NCBI RefSeq assembly: GCF_014648695.1 | Contig: NZ_BMRP01000027.1 | Location: forward strand, 47,521 to 87,210 | Reading direction: 5' to 3' | Source of the DNA: Streptomyces albospinus | GTDB taxonomy: Bacteria > Actinomycetota > Actinomycetes > Streptomycetales > Streptomycetaceae | Length of the DNA stretch: 39,690 bases | In this document: positions 8,565-16,132 of the stretch, one piece after another | How positions within the stretch are numbered: the first letter of the stretch is position 1 | How the letters are laid out: each line of letters begins with the position of its first letter | Position numbers and translations under genes: made by a program | The notes under the pieces: model-generated | Databases searched by the model: none | Told to the model about the DNA's origin: nothing | The model's input: the letters and a program-made list of their open reading frames with translations, nothing else

Positions 8565-9368
8565 TCAGTAGGTGACCTCCCACTCATCATCCAAAGCCTG
8601 CTGGTCGGCGGTGCGCTTGTCGGAGGTGACATCGGTGCGCTTGCCGGAGGTGGCGTCGGCGCCCTTGCCGGAGGTGCCGTCGGTGCGCTTGCCGGAGGTG
8701 GCGTCGGCGCCCTTGCTGGAGGTGCCGTCCGCACCCTTGTCGGAGATGCCGTCCGCACCCTTGCTGGAGGCGTCGTCGGCGCCCTTGCTGGAGGTACCGT
8801 CCGCACTCTTGTCGGAGGCGTCGTCGGCGCCCTTGCTGGAGGTGCCATCCGCACTCTTGTCGGAGGCGTCGTCGGCGCCCTTGCTGGAGGTACCGTCCGC
8901 ACCCTTGTCGGAGGCGTCGCCGGCGCCCTTGCTGGAGGTACCGTCCGCACCCTTGTCGGAGGCGTCGTCCGCCTCGTCCTTGTCGGAGGCGCCGCCGTCC
9001 GCCCCCTGGCACCACTCGACGTGTCCGGTGCCCTTGACGTACCGGGCCGGAACCCATGCATCCCGGTCACGGAGTCGGAACCAGAACCTGTTGCCTTCGA
9101 CTTCCTGGGCCTTGGCCTTGCAGCGCAAGCCGACCAGAGCGCCGTGTCCGAGGCTGCCGGCGATGGCGGAGTCGGTGGTGGGAGACTGACGTTCGTTGAT
9201 GCCGATGCGGCTGACAACAGTGCCGTAGGGCTGCGAAGGCGTCGAATGCATCCGAAGGTTCGGGGCCTTGGGGCCGGCATCCGCAGAGGCGGAGGAAGCC
9301 GTTCCCGCGCCGGCGGCCAGGATGGCGGCGGCCACAAATGGGGCAGTAACGTACTTTTCGATGGTCAC
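8565..9368 (-). CDS. Secreted SH3-domain protein with C-terminal octapeptide repeats
   Basis: A 267-residue exported protein of unknown function. I chose the GTG at 9368 because it gives a signal peptide (TIEKYVTAPFVAAAILAAGA, cleavage near SASA) and because the longer frame would run over the terminator hairpin of xthA. After cleavage comes a bacterial SH3-like domain (about residues 45-120) with INERQSP and WVPARYVKG motifs and two cysteines, typical of cell-wall binding domains. The last half (from about 132) is about 16 copies of an eight-residue unit of the form ADxxSxKG, followed by DDEWEVTY at the end. The repeat is hydrophilic and disordered, possibly a spacer across the wall. No catalytic domain is present. 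Confidence 0.72.
   Translation of the reverse strand: MTIEKYVTAPFVAAAILAAGAGTASSASADAGPKAPNLRMHSTPSQPYGTVVSRIGINERQSPTTDSAIAGSLGHGALVGLRCKAKAQEVEGNRFWFRLRDRDAWVPARYVKGTGHVEWCQGADGGASDKDEADDASDKGADGTSSKGAGDASDKGADGTSSKGADDASDKSADGTSSKGADDASDKSADGTSSKGADDASSKGADGISDKGADGTSSKGADATSGKRTDGTSGKGADATSGKRTDVTSDKRTADQQALDDEWEVTY
8613..9002 (-). repeat. 24-bp tandem repeat coding for the octapeptide array
   Basis: Sixteen in-frame 24-bp units plus one 6-bp insertion fill 390 bases. Units alternate between two sub-types (ADGTSSKG and ADDASDKG/S), indicating a 48-bp higher-order duplication. It has no spacers and is fully in frame, so it is a coding minisatellite rather than a CRISPR. Confidence 0.9.
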
Positions 9369-9483
9369 ACCGAGGTAACGGCCAGGCTTGACGGAGGTCA
9401 CGCAAGCCAGTGACAGCGATGCGCGGCCGATCCGCCTCGCGAACCACGTCCCCGCAGGCCCCACAACCAGATGACCCGCCGAT

Positions 9484-9508
9484 TGCCCCCCGCTCGTCTC
9501 GGGGGGCA
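9484..9508 (-). terminator. xthA: Hairpin after xthA
   Basis: A 9-bp perfect stem (TGCCCCCCG / CGGGGGGCA) with a 7-base loop lies 8 bases after the xthA stop. It probably ends the xthA transcript. Confidence 0.65.
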
Positions 9509-9516
9509 CACGCCCA

Positions 9517-10314
9517 CTACACGTCGAAGGTCACCGTGACGGGCGCATGGTCGCTCCACCGCTGGTCGTACGCCGCCGCCCGCTCCACGTGCGCCTTCAC
9601 CGCGCGCCCCGCCAGCCCGGACGTGGCCATGTGGTAGTCGATCCGCCAGCCCGCGTCGTTGTCGAAGGCACGCCCGCGGTACGACCACCAGGAATACGGC
9701 CCCTCCTCGTCGGGGTGCAGCGCACGGACCACGTCCACGTAGCCGCCCTCATCGAGGACGGCGGAGAGCCAGGCCCGCTCCTCCGGCAGGAAGCCGGACT
9801 TCTTCTGGTTGGCCTTCCAGTTCTTCAGGTCGGCCTCGCGGTGCGCGATGTTCCAGTCGCCGCAGACCACCACCTCGCGGCCGTCCGCCGCCGCCCGCTC
9901 GCGCAGCCCGGTGAGGTACGGCAGGAACTCCGCCATGAACCGCTCCTTCTCGTCCTGCCGCTCGGTGCCCACCTCACCCGACGGCAGATACAGGCTGGCC
10001 ACCGTCACGCCCGGCAGATCGACCTCGGCATAGCGCCCGCTGCCGTCGAACTCCGCCGACCCGAACCCGATCTGCACGCGCTCCGGCTCCCGCCGCGTGT
10101 AGAGCGAGACGCCGGCCCGCCCCTTGGCGGCGGCCGGGGCGTGCACCGTGTGCCAGCCCGCCGGCTCCCGCACCTCCTCCGGCAGCTGCCCGGCCTCGGC
10201 CCGCACCTCCTGGAGGCAGAGCACATCGGCCCCGGTCCCGGCCAGCCACGGCACGAAGCCCTTCTTGGCCGCGGCGCGCAGCCCGTTCACATTCACAGAG
10301 GTCACGGTGAGCAT
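9517..10314 (-). CDS. xthA: Exodeoxyribonuclease III (EEP-family AP endonuclease)
   Basis: A 265-residue DNA repair enzyme that cleaves at abasic sites and degrades 3' ends of double-stranded DNA. Conserved EEP motifs are in order: SVNVNGLR at the N-terminus, LQEVRAE with the metal-binding Glu, YLPSG, GDWNIAH, RIDYHM and the C-terminal SDHAPV with the catalytic Asp-His. Length is normal for XthA. The ATG has a TAGGGT box ending 6 bases upstream and no ribosome site, so the message is probably leaderless. It stands alone between the SH3 protein and the small secreted peptide. Confidence 0.95.
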   Translation of the reverse strand: MLTVTSVNVNGLRAAAKKGFVPWLAGTGADVLCLQEVRAEAGQLPEEVREPAGWHTVHAPAAAKGRAGVSLYTRREPERVQIGFGSAEFDGSGRYAEVDLPGVTVASLYLPSGEVGTERQDEKERFMAEFLPYLTGLRERAAADGREVVVCGDWNIAHREADLKNWKANQKKSGFLPEERAWLSAVLDEGGYVDVVRALHPDEEGPYSWWSYRGRAFDNDAGWRIDYHMATSGLAGRAVKAHVERAAAYDQRWSDHAPVTVTFDV

Positions 10315-10320
10315 CCCGGC

Positions 10321-10326
10321 ACCCTA
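10321..10326 (-). promoter_or_regulatory. -10 box TAGGGT for xthA
   Basis: On the minus strand TAGGGT ends 6 bases before the xthA ATG, the position expected for a leaderless actinobacterial gene. Confidence 0.6.
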
Positions 10327-10490
10327 ACGCGCCACCCGCCGACCGAGCCGGCCCGCTTGCGACGAGACAGCGCGGTCTCGCCGCCCCGGCGCGTCACCGG
10401 TCGGTCACGGGACTTCTCCGATTACCCTTTCGTCACCCTATGACGTCAAACGACAACAGAGCGCACCCCAGCACCCTCATTGGAGATCAC

Positions 10491-10721
10491 ATGCGCAAGC
10501 TTCGCAACGCCGCCACCGCAGCCGCCATCCTGGGCGGCGTCGGCCTCCTCGGAGCCGGCACCTCCCACGCCGACGGCGGCGCGCTCGGCGTCAGGCAGTC
10601 CAGTTCGTGCTTCACACAGGTCATCCCCGTCGACGCCCTCGGCGCAGTCGGGGTCGGCAGCGGCGCCCAGTCCACCAACCTGCTCCCGAGCTTGGGGTGC
10701 AGCAACAACATCGGCAAGTGA
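10491..10721 (+). CDS. Small secreted two-cysteine protein
   Basis: A 76-residue protein starting at ATG with GGAG 5-8 bases upstream. The first 27 residues are a signal peptide (MRKLRN charged region, hydrophobic core, cleavage after SHA). The mature part is only about 49 residues, rich in Gly, Ser, Val and Leu, with just two cysteines (Cys40 and Cys70), which probably form one disulfide. It is about the size of a short chaplin or similar surface peptide, but I do not recognise the family and see no chaplin consensus. It has its own small transcription unit between xthA and the GNAT gene. Confidence 0.75.
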   Translation: MRKLRNAATAAAILGGVGLLGAGTSHADGGALGVRQSSSCFTQVIPVDALGAVGVGSGAQSTNLLPSLGCSNNIGK

Positions 10722-10803
10722 GGGGCGTCCATCCGGGGCGGCACCGCTCCACCCCATCGGCGCCGCCCCACCCGCCCGGACACCCGTACGATTCCCGGCC
10801 CCG

Positions 10804-10809
10804 TACGAT
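10804..10809 (+). promoter_or_regulatory. -10 box TACGAT for the GNAT gene
   Basis: TACGAT ends 7 bases before the ATG at 10817, the leaderless spacing. It is in the second copy of a 13-bp direct repeat (cccgtacgattcc at 10783-10795 and 10800-10812), so a second TACGAT lies 17 bases upstream. Confidence 0.55.
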
Positions 10810-10816
10810 TCCTGGA

Positions 10817-11287
10817 ATGGAGATACGCCCCGTCCGCTACGACCACCCCGACGCGGTCCGGCTCGACGAGGAGGTCCAGCAGGAGTACGTCCGCCGCTAC
10901 GGCGACGGCGACCTCACCCCGCTCGCCCCCCATATGTTCGCCCCGCCGCACGGCATCTACCTGATCGCGTACGAGTCCGGCCGGCCGCTGGCCACCGGCG
11001 GCTGGCGCGTCCAGGAGGACACCGGCGAGGGGTACGTCCGAGGCGACGCCGAGATCAAGCGGATGTTCGTGGTCCCCGAGGCCCGCGGTCGCGGTCTGGC
11101 CCGGCGGATCCTCGCCACCCTCGAAGCGGACGCCCGCGCCGCCGGCCGCACCCGGATGGTCCTGGAGACCGGCACCGAGCAGCCCGAGGCGATCGCCCTG
11201 TACGCCTCCAGCGGCTACGCCATGGTGCAGAAGTTCGGCTACTACCGCACCTACGAGGCGAGCCGCTGCATGGCGAAGCCCCTGTAG
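10817..11287 (+). CDS. GNAT-family N-acetyltransferase
   Basis: A 156-residue acetyl-CoA-dependent acetyltransferase. The core acetyl-CoA motif is clear: IKRMFVVPEARGRGLARRIL (motif A), then VLETGTEQPEAIALYASSGY (motif B), where the Tyr is the usual general acid position. The substrate is unknown. The ATG at 10817 follows TACGAT by 7 bases with no ribosome site, so the message is probably leaderless; the long upstream in-frame extension has no gene-like composition and was rejected. It is followed by 169 bases before the ABC operon and is not part of it, because that operon has its own promoter. Confidence 0.9.
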   Translation: MEIRPVRYDHPDAVRLDEEVQQEYVRRYGDGDLTPLAPHMFAPPHGIYLIAYESGRPLATGGWRVQEDTGEGYVRGDAEIKRMFVVPEARGRGLARRILATLEADARAAGRTRMVLETGTEQPEAIALYASSGYAMVQKFGYYRTYEASRCMAKPL

Positions 11288-11390
11288 GACCCGCACACAC
11301 CCCACGGCACACCCCACGGGTGGCGGCCGGCGCCGCCACCCGCCTCCGGCACGCCCTCCTTCCGTACGCCCTCCGCCGGTACACCCGCCT

Positions 11391-11420
11391 TTGACACGGC
11401 CACGCCCACCTCCCCATACT
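11391..11420 (+). promoter_or_regulatory. Housekeeping-type promoter of the ABC-GntR operon
   Basis: A perfect -35 TTGACA (11391-11396) is followed after 18 bases by CATACT (11415-11420), 4 of 6 matches to TATAAT. The predicted start is near 11427, about 30 bases before the first gene. It is the best consensus promoter in the window. Confidence 0.7.
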
Positions 11421-11426
11421 CATTCC

Positions 11427-11440
11427 ACTAATCAATTAGT
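11427..11440. promoter_or_regulatory. Palindromic operator ACTAAT-CA-ATTAGT at the transcription start
   Basis: Six-base perfect arms around two bases, A+T-rich in a G+C-rich region, lie directly on the predicted +1. A repressor bound here would block the promoter. The GntR/YtrA-type regulator encoded by the third gene is the obvious candidate (inference). Confidence 0.6.
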
Positions 11441-11456
11441 TAAAGGGGGGATCCGG

Positions 11457-12407
11457 GTGGCCGATCCGAGCGCACGCACCGGACCATGGGCGATCGAGGC
11501 CGACGGCCTGTCGAAGAAGTACCGCCGCGGCTGGGCGCTGCGGGACTGCTCCTTCCGGCTTCCCGCCGGGCGCATCTGCGCCCTCGTGGGCCCCAACGGC
11601 GCCGGCAAGAGCACGTTCCTGGGCATCACGACCCGCCTGCTGCGACCGACCGCGGGCACCGTGAAGCTGTTCGGCGTCCCGGTCTCCGACCCCGCCGTCC
11701 TGGAGCGCGTCGCCTTCCTCGCCCAGGACAAGCCCCTCTACCCGCGCTTCACCGTCGCCGAGACCCTGCGCCTGGGTCGCGAGCTGAACCCCCGCTGGGA
11801 CCAGGCCGTCGCCGAACGCATCGTCCGCTCCGGCGACGTGCCGCTCGGCGCCCGTATCGGCACCCTCTCCGGCGGCCAGCGCACCCGCGTCGCCTTCGCG
11901 CTCGCCTTCGGCAAGCGCCCCGCGCTGCTGCTCCTCGACGAGCCGATGTCCGACCTGGACCCGCTCGCCCGGCACGAGCTGTCCGGGCTCCTGATGGCCG
12001 AGGCCGCCGAGCACGGCACGACCGTCCTGATGTCGTCCCACATGCTCGCCGAGATGGAGGAGATGTGCGACTACCTCCTCGTCCTCGCCGAGGGCCGGCT
12101 GCGGATGGCCGGCGCGACCGATGTCCTGGTGCCGAGCCACACGCTGGTGACCGGCAAAGCCGTCGGCGGCGCCGTCCCCGAGGAGCTGCAAGGCCGCCAC
12201 ACGATCGTCGAATCGCACGTCACCGGGCGGCAGTTCAGCGCCCTGATACGCACCGACGGCCCGCTCTCCGACAGCTGGGACGCCGGCTGGGAGGCCCTGT
12301 CGCCGAGCCTGGAGGAAGTGCTCCTGGCCTATCTGCGCTCCCCGGGCGCCCCCACCCTGATCGCGGACGAGGCACGCACCACCGACCAGCAGGAGACAGC
12401 GGCGTGA
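11457..12407 (+). CDS. ABC transporter ATP-binding protein
   Basis: A 316-residue cytoplasmic ATPase subunit. The Walker A GPNGAGKST is at residues 45-53, followed by a Q-loop (FLAQDKP), the signature LSGGQRTRV, Walker B ALLLLDEP, a D-loop and the switch His in SSHM. The GTG at 11457 is preceded by the A/G-rich AAAGGGGGG and was preferred to the upstream GTG, which lies inside the promoter. The approximately 100-residue C-terminal extension after the ATPase core is usual for exporters of the DrrA/YtrB class. It overlaps the permease by 4 bp (GTGA). With a GntR/YtrA regulator in the operon, an efflux role responding to cell-envelope stress is likely but unproven. Confidence 0.93.
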   Translation: MADPSARTGPWAIEADGLSKKYRRGWALRDCSFRLPAGRICALVGPNGAGKSTFLGITTRLLRPTAGTVKLFGVPVSDPAVLERVAFLAQDKPLYPRFTVAETLRLGRELNPRWDQAVAERIVRSGDVPLGARIGTLSGGQRTRVAFALAFGKRPALLLLDEPMSDLDPLARHELSGLLMAEAAEHGTTVLMSSHMLAEMEEMCDYLLVLAEGRLRMAGATDVLVPSHTLVTGKAVGGAVPEELQGRHTIVESHVTGRQFSALIRTDGPLSDSWDAGWEALSPSLEEVLLAYLRSPGAPTLIADEARTTDQQETAA

Positions 12408-13420
12408 GCGACACGACGAGCGCAACCACCGACACCGCCCCCCGCGAGACCGCCTCCCGCAAGACCGGACCCCGCGCCACCGGCCGCGGCCTGCTGCACG
12501 GCACCGCCTGGGTCGTCTACCGCCGCCACCGCACCGCTCTGCTCGCCTGCGTCCTGATCACCGCCGCCGCCTGCGCCGTCTACGCCTACCAGCGGATCGG
12601 TGTGCTGGACTTCGTGCACGCCAAGGGCGCCACCCCGGACTCCAAGGGCGAGCTGCTGGAGGAATTCCAGAGCACGTTCCACGCGATGTTCACCCGCGAC
12701 ATCGCGCTCCTCCAGTACGTCCCGGTCCTGATCGGCGTCTTCCTCGGCGCCCCGCTGATCGCCGCCGAGCAGGAGCGCGGCACCCTGCGGCTGGTCACCA
12801 CCCAGTCCGTCAGCCGCGGCCGGTGGCTCGCCACCACGCTCGCCCTCCCCCTGGCCGTCACGGCGGTGTGCGTCACCGCCCTCTCGGTCACCTTCCAGTG
12901 GCTCTGGACGCCCGTCCACCAACTGGAGGACTTCGGCGACTGGTTGAGCAGCGGCCCCTTCGACGTCACCGGCCCGGTCCCGGTGGCCCGGACCCTGTTC
13001 CTGACGGCCTGCGGTATCGCCCTGGGCATGCTGCTCAAGCGGGTGGTACCGGCGATGGCGGCCACCTTCGTCCTGTGGTTCGTGACCGGCGAGCTGTGGT
13101 CACGGCTCCGCCCCCGCCTCGGCACCCCGCACAGCGTCACCTACCCCTACAACGGCGACGGCCCCCATCTGCCGCCCGCCAGCGTGCGGTTCGACGACTG
13201 GGTGGCCACCGCGGACGGCAGGCTCTACGGCTTCGGCACCTGCGTCCACGCCGACGAGGCCGCCTGCCGGGCCAAGCTGGGCATCGTCAACCGCGTGACC
13301 CAGTACTTCGACTTCGGGCAGATGGCCGGCATGCAGTGGCGCGGCGCGGGCATCCTGCTGGCGCTGACGGCCGTGGTCCTGGCGTTCGTCGTGTGGCAGG
13401 CCCGCAGGCGGCCCCTCTGA
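12404..13420 (+). CDS. ABC transporter permease (ABC-2 type)
   Basis: A 338-residue membrane protein coupled to the ATPase by a GTGA overlap. After a charged 35-residue N-terminal cytoplasmic region, hydrophobic segments are visible at about residues 45-65, 105-125, 145-170, 190-230 (probably two) and 315-332, giving six spans. QERGTLRLVTTQSVSRGRWL after the second span is the conserved cytoplasmic loop of ABC-2 permeases. A large extracytoplasmic loop with two cysteines (in GTCVHADEAACR) lies before the last span. No substrate can be deduced. Confidence 0.9.
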   Translation: MSDTTSATTDTAPRETASRKTGPRATGRGLLHGTAWVVYRRHRTALLACVLITAAACAVYAYQRIGVLDFVHAKGATPDSKGELLEEFQSTFHAMFTRDIALLQYVPVLIGVFLGAPLIAAEQERGTLRLVTTQSVSRGRWLATTLALPLAVTAVCVTALSVTFQWLWTPVHQLEDFGDWLSSGPFDVTGPVPVARTLFLTACGIALGMLLKRVVPAMAATFVLWFVTGELWSRLRPRLGTPHSVTYPYNGDGPHLPPASVRFDDWVATADGRLYGFGTCVHADEAACRAKLGIVNRVTQYFDFGQMAGMQWRGAGILLALTAVVLAFVVWQARRRPL

Positions 13421-13532
13421 ACCGCCGCCCGCCATGCCCGCCGGAGCGCTTTGACACCGGGCACCGGCGGCCCGATCATCAAGCGGTCGACGGGCCCGAC
13501 AGCAGCACAGCGGCAGAGAGGTGGTGAGCGCC

Positions 13533-13916
13533 GTGGAGTTCCGCATCGACCGCCGCAGCGGCGTCGCCACCTACCTCCAGATCGTCCAGCAGGTCCAGCA
13601 GGCCCTGCGGCTGGGCATCCTGGTGGAGGGCGACCGCCTGCCCACCGCCGCGCAGGTCGCCGCCACGACGAAGGTCAACCCGAACACGACCCTCAAGGCG
13701 TACCGCGAGCTGGAGCGCGAGGGCCTGGTGGAGCCGCGGCCCGGCCTCGGTACGTTCGTCAGCCGCACCCTGGCCCGCCCCGAGTCCGCCGCCGACGCCC
13801 GGCTGCGCGCGGAACTGCGCTCCTGGATGGACCGGGCCCGCGCCGAGGGCCTGGACCGCGAGGACGTCCGGGCCCTGGTGAACTCCGCGCTGGCGGACCG
13901 CTTTCCGGAGGGGTGA
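13533..13916 (+). CDS. GntR-family regulator, YtrA subfamily
   Basis: A 127-residue regulator consisting of the GntR winged helix-turn-helix (residues 1-75: EFRIDRRSG, the motif VNPNTTLKAYRELEREG, then GLGTFVS) with a short C-terminal helical tail, the minimal build of the YtrA subfamily. I prefer the GTG at 13533, 12 bases after GAGAGG and giving VEFRIDRRSG; GTGs at 13521 and 13524 are too close to that site. It follows the permease by about 112 bases in the same direction. YtrA-type regulators repress adjacent ABC transporter operons, and the palindrome at 11427-11440 is the likely target. A weaker TTGACA at 13451 may give it its own promoter. Confidence 0.9.
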   Translation: MEFRIDRRSGVATYLQIVQQVQQALRLGILVEGDRLPTAAQVAATTKVNPNTTLKAYRELEREGLVEPRPGLGTFVSRTLARPESAADARLRAELRSWMDRARAEGLDREDVRALVNSALADRFPEG

Positions 13917-13950
13917 GCGGGGTGCGAGGCCCACCCGGCCCCGCGCCCCG

Positions 13951-15222
13951 TCAGTCCGCCGCCGGTTCCCGCGCCGCCCGCTCCGTCCGCAGTGCGCCCC
14001 GGAGGTCGACCGTGGCCTCGGCCCCGCCGTCGGCCGGGTTGGCGAAGCCGAGCCCGGCGCCCAGCACCCGCGCCTGCCCGGCCGCGATCGTCAGCCCCAG
14101 GCCCAGCCCCGGCCCGCCCCGGCCGCCGCCGGTACGGAACCGCTGCGGGCCGTGCGTCAGCAGCACCTCCGGGAAACCGGGACCGGCGTCCCGCACCCGT
14201 ACCACCCCGTCGTCGACCTCGACGGTCACCGGAGCGGCACCGTGCCGCCGGGCGTTGCTGACCAGGTTGACCAGGATCCGCTCGACCCGCCGCGGATCGG
14301 TCTCCACCAGCCCGTCCGCCAGGACCCGCACCCGCACCGCCCCGTCCTCCGCGTCCCCGGAACCGGTCTCCTCCCCCGGCGCCCCGGCCACCGCCACCGC
14401 CCGCCGCGCCAGTTCCGCCAGCGGCCGGATCTCCCGGTCCGCCTCCTCCGTCCGCGCGTCCAGCCGTGCCACCTCCAGCACGTCCTCCATCAGCCCGCGT
14501 ACGCGCTCGGCACGCTCGCGGACCATCTCGGTCGGCCGCGACGGCGGCAGCAGCCCGGCCGCGGTGACCAGCCCGGCGACCGGGGTCCGCAGTTCATGGG
14601 CGATGTTCGCGGTGACGTCGCGCTCGGCCCGGAGTCGGGCGGCCAGCGCCTCGGCCATGGTGTTCACCGCGCAGGTGAGCTGCGCGATCTCGTCCTTGCC
14701 GTCCCGCGGCAGCCGCGCGCTCAGATCGCCCTCGGCGATCCGCTGGGCGGTGGCCGCGGACGCGGTCAGCCGCCGGCCCAGCCGGTGCGCGACCAGCAGG
14801 CCGACGGCGCAGCCCAGGCCGGTACCGGCCGCCCCGGCGACCCACAGCATCCGGTCCAGGTTCCGTACGGTCTCCTGCTCGCGCAGGTAGGGGCGTTTCA
14901 GCGCGACGATGTCCGGGCCCAGCCTGCCGGCCGCCCACAGATACGGCGTACGGCCGCCCCGTTCGAGGTAGACGCCCCGCCGGCCGCGCTCGACCAGTTC
15001 CTTCAGCGGCCGGGGCAGATCCTTGGGGTTGATCAGCCCGCGCCCGGTGTCGATCCCGGCCGCACGGTCCTGGACGGTGGTCTGAAGCCGGCTGTCGAGG
15101 GCGTGCCCGGCCAGGTCGAGCTGGGCGTTGACGGTGTGGTGGTGGACGAGCAGGCCGACGAGGACCGCCACCACCGCGGCGGTGGCGGCGATCGCGATAC
15201 CGATCTTGGCGCGCAGCCCCAT
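13951..15222 (-). CDS. Membrane sensor histidine kinase
   Basis: A 423-residue two-component kinase. The order is a first membrane span (residues 6-26), an extracytoplasmic sensor of about 100 residues, a second span (about 126-145), HAMP (145-198), the phosphoacceptor H-box IAHELRTPVA with His209, the N-box ILVNLVSNARRHG, G1 DAGPGFP and G2 GGPGLGLGLTI. All catalytic boxes are intact. The ATG has GGAGG 10-14 bases upstream. No response regulator is present on either side, so the partner is encoded elsewhere. A small lipoprotein gene lies just upstream in the same direction, recalling the CseA lipoprotein/CseC kinase arrangement, though the response regulator CseB equivalent is missing. Signal unknown. 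Confidence 0.92.
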   Translation of the reverse strand: MGLRAKIGIAIAATAAVVAVLVGLLVHHHTVNAQLDLAGHALDSRLQTTVQDRAAGIDTGRGLINPKDLPRPLKELVERGRRGVYLERGGRTPYLWAAGRLGPDIVALKRPYLREQETVRNLDRMLWVAGAAGTGLGCAVGLLVAHRLGRRLTASAATAQRIAEGDLSARLPRDGKDEIAQLTCAVNTMAEALAARLRAERDVTANIAHELRTPVAGLVTAAGLLPPSRPTEMVRERAERVRGLMEDVLEVARLDARTEEADREIRPLAELARRAVAVAGAPGEETGSGDAEDGAVRVRVLADGLVETDPRRVERILVNLVSNARRHGAAPVTVEVDDGVVRVRDAGPGFPEVLLTHGPQRFRTGGGRGGPGLGLGLTIAAGQARVLGAGLGFANPADGGAEATVDLRGALRTERAAREPAAD

Positions 15223-15328
15223 CCGTTCCTGCCTCCTTCCTCTCGACCCGTCCCTGCCGCTCCCCGTGGTCTCCCTCTGCTCCGGCCCCGCCGCCCGCTG
15301 TCCCCGCCCGCCCCGGCTCCGCCGCCCC

Positions 15329-15796
15329 CTAGAACTCCGGCAGGTGCAGGCTCACCCGCCCCAGCTCGGCGGCCTGCTCCCCGCGTACCTGGGGAGCCAC
15401 GACCCCGGCGCTGGAGTAGTACGCGAAATCCGGCAGCCGCTGAAGCCCGCTCAGCGTCACCTTCACCTCGTACGGCGTGCGGAAGCACTCGGGCGCGCAC
15501 CAGTCCGCGCTGAGCCCGCCGCTGGCCAGGGCCGTCGGCCCGCCCCACGACGTCCAGCGCAGCCCGGTCAGCCGGGCGGCGTCGCCCAGCGGGAGGGAGT
15601 CGGGGCGCTGGAGCGGGCGGCCGGTGCCGTCCGCCGCGTAGACGGAGCCGGAGCGGGTCGCGGGCGCCACCGCCGGCCCCTCGTCCCGCAGCAGCCCGTC
15701 CGGCCCCGCGCACCCGGAGACCAAGAGCACGGCGCCCGCCGCGACGGCGGCACCGGCGGCGCGGACGGTCGCGGTCGCTGATCTCACGGGTCTCAC
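15329..15796 (-). CDS. Small lipoprotein preceding the histidine kinase
   Basis: A 155-residue exported lipoprotein of unknown function. Its N-terminus has a charged start, a hydrophobic stretch (AAGAAVAAGAVLLVSGC) and a lipobox LVSGC. The mature part contains two further cysteines in WCAPECF and ends in LHLPEF. The start is the GTG at 15796, with GAGAAG about 7 bases upstream; the nearby GTG at 15787 is possible. It lies 106 bases before the kinase gene and probably shares its transcript. By analogy with the CseA lipoprotein it may modulate the kinase (inference). Confidence 0.7.
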   Translation of the reverse strand: MRPVRSATATVRAAGAAVAAGAVLLVSGCAGPDGLLRDEGPAVAPATRSGSVYAADGTGRPLQRPDSLPLGDAARLTGLRWTSWGGPTALASGGLSADWCAPECFRTPYEVKVTLSGLQRLPDFAYYSSAGVVAPQVRGEQAAELGRVSLHLPEF

Positions 15797-16132
15797 GAGT
15801 CGCTTCTCACGGATTCCTGCGGGCTCCTCGGGCAGCCGGACGGACGACGGGCGGATCTGCACCCCCTTGCACGCTGTGTGCACGGAGCGGTACAGAAATA
15901 CGCACACAAGAGCGAATACCTGCTTCCCGACAAATGTAACGGGGGTCTCCCCGAACCGGCGCCCTCCCGCCGGAGCCCACCCTCCTCCCCGCCGCCGCTT
16001 GACCCTCACCCGACGTCAGGCCACACCCTGATCCACAGCGGGAACCGTGCCGCGTCACCGCGTCCCACCAGCCGGAACGCCCCACTCCCGGCCGGCCGGC
16101 CCGCACACCCACCACCTCCGAAAGGCGCTCCC
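15797..16132. other. Divergent intergenic region, lipoprotein / TipA-like gene
   Basis: There is no gene in these 336 bases. They are less G+C-rich around 15890-15950, where both promoters probably lie, and contain an inverted repeat TGCAC-5 nt-GTGCA at 15868-15882. No consensus -35/-10 pair was found with confidence. TipA-type promoters usually have a long spacer and would be hard to spot by eye. Confidence 0.5.

Noticed and set aside
8613..9002. Repeat array considered as a CRISPR
   Set aside because: Units are contiguous, have no spacers, and keep a protein frame; no cas genes nearby.
8565..9509. Longer form of the SH3 protein starting at 9509
   Set aside because: The added 47 residues lie over the xthA terminator, lack a ribosome site and would bury the signal peptide inside the protein.
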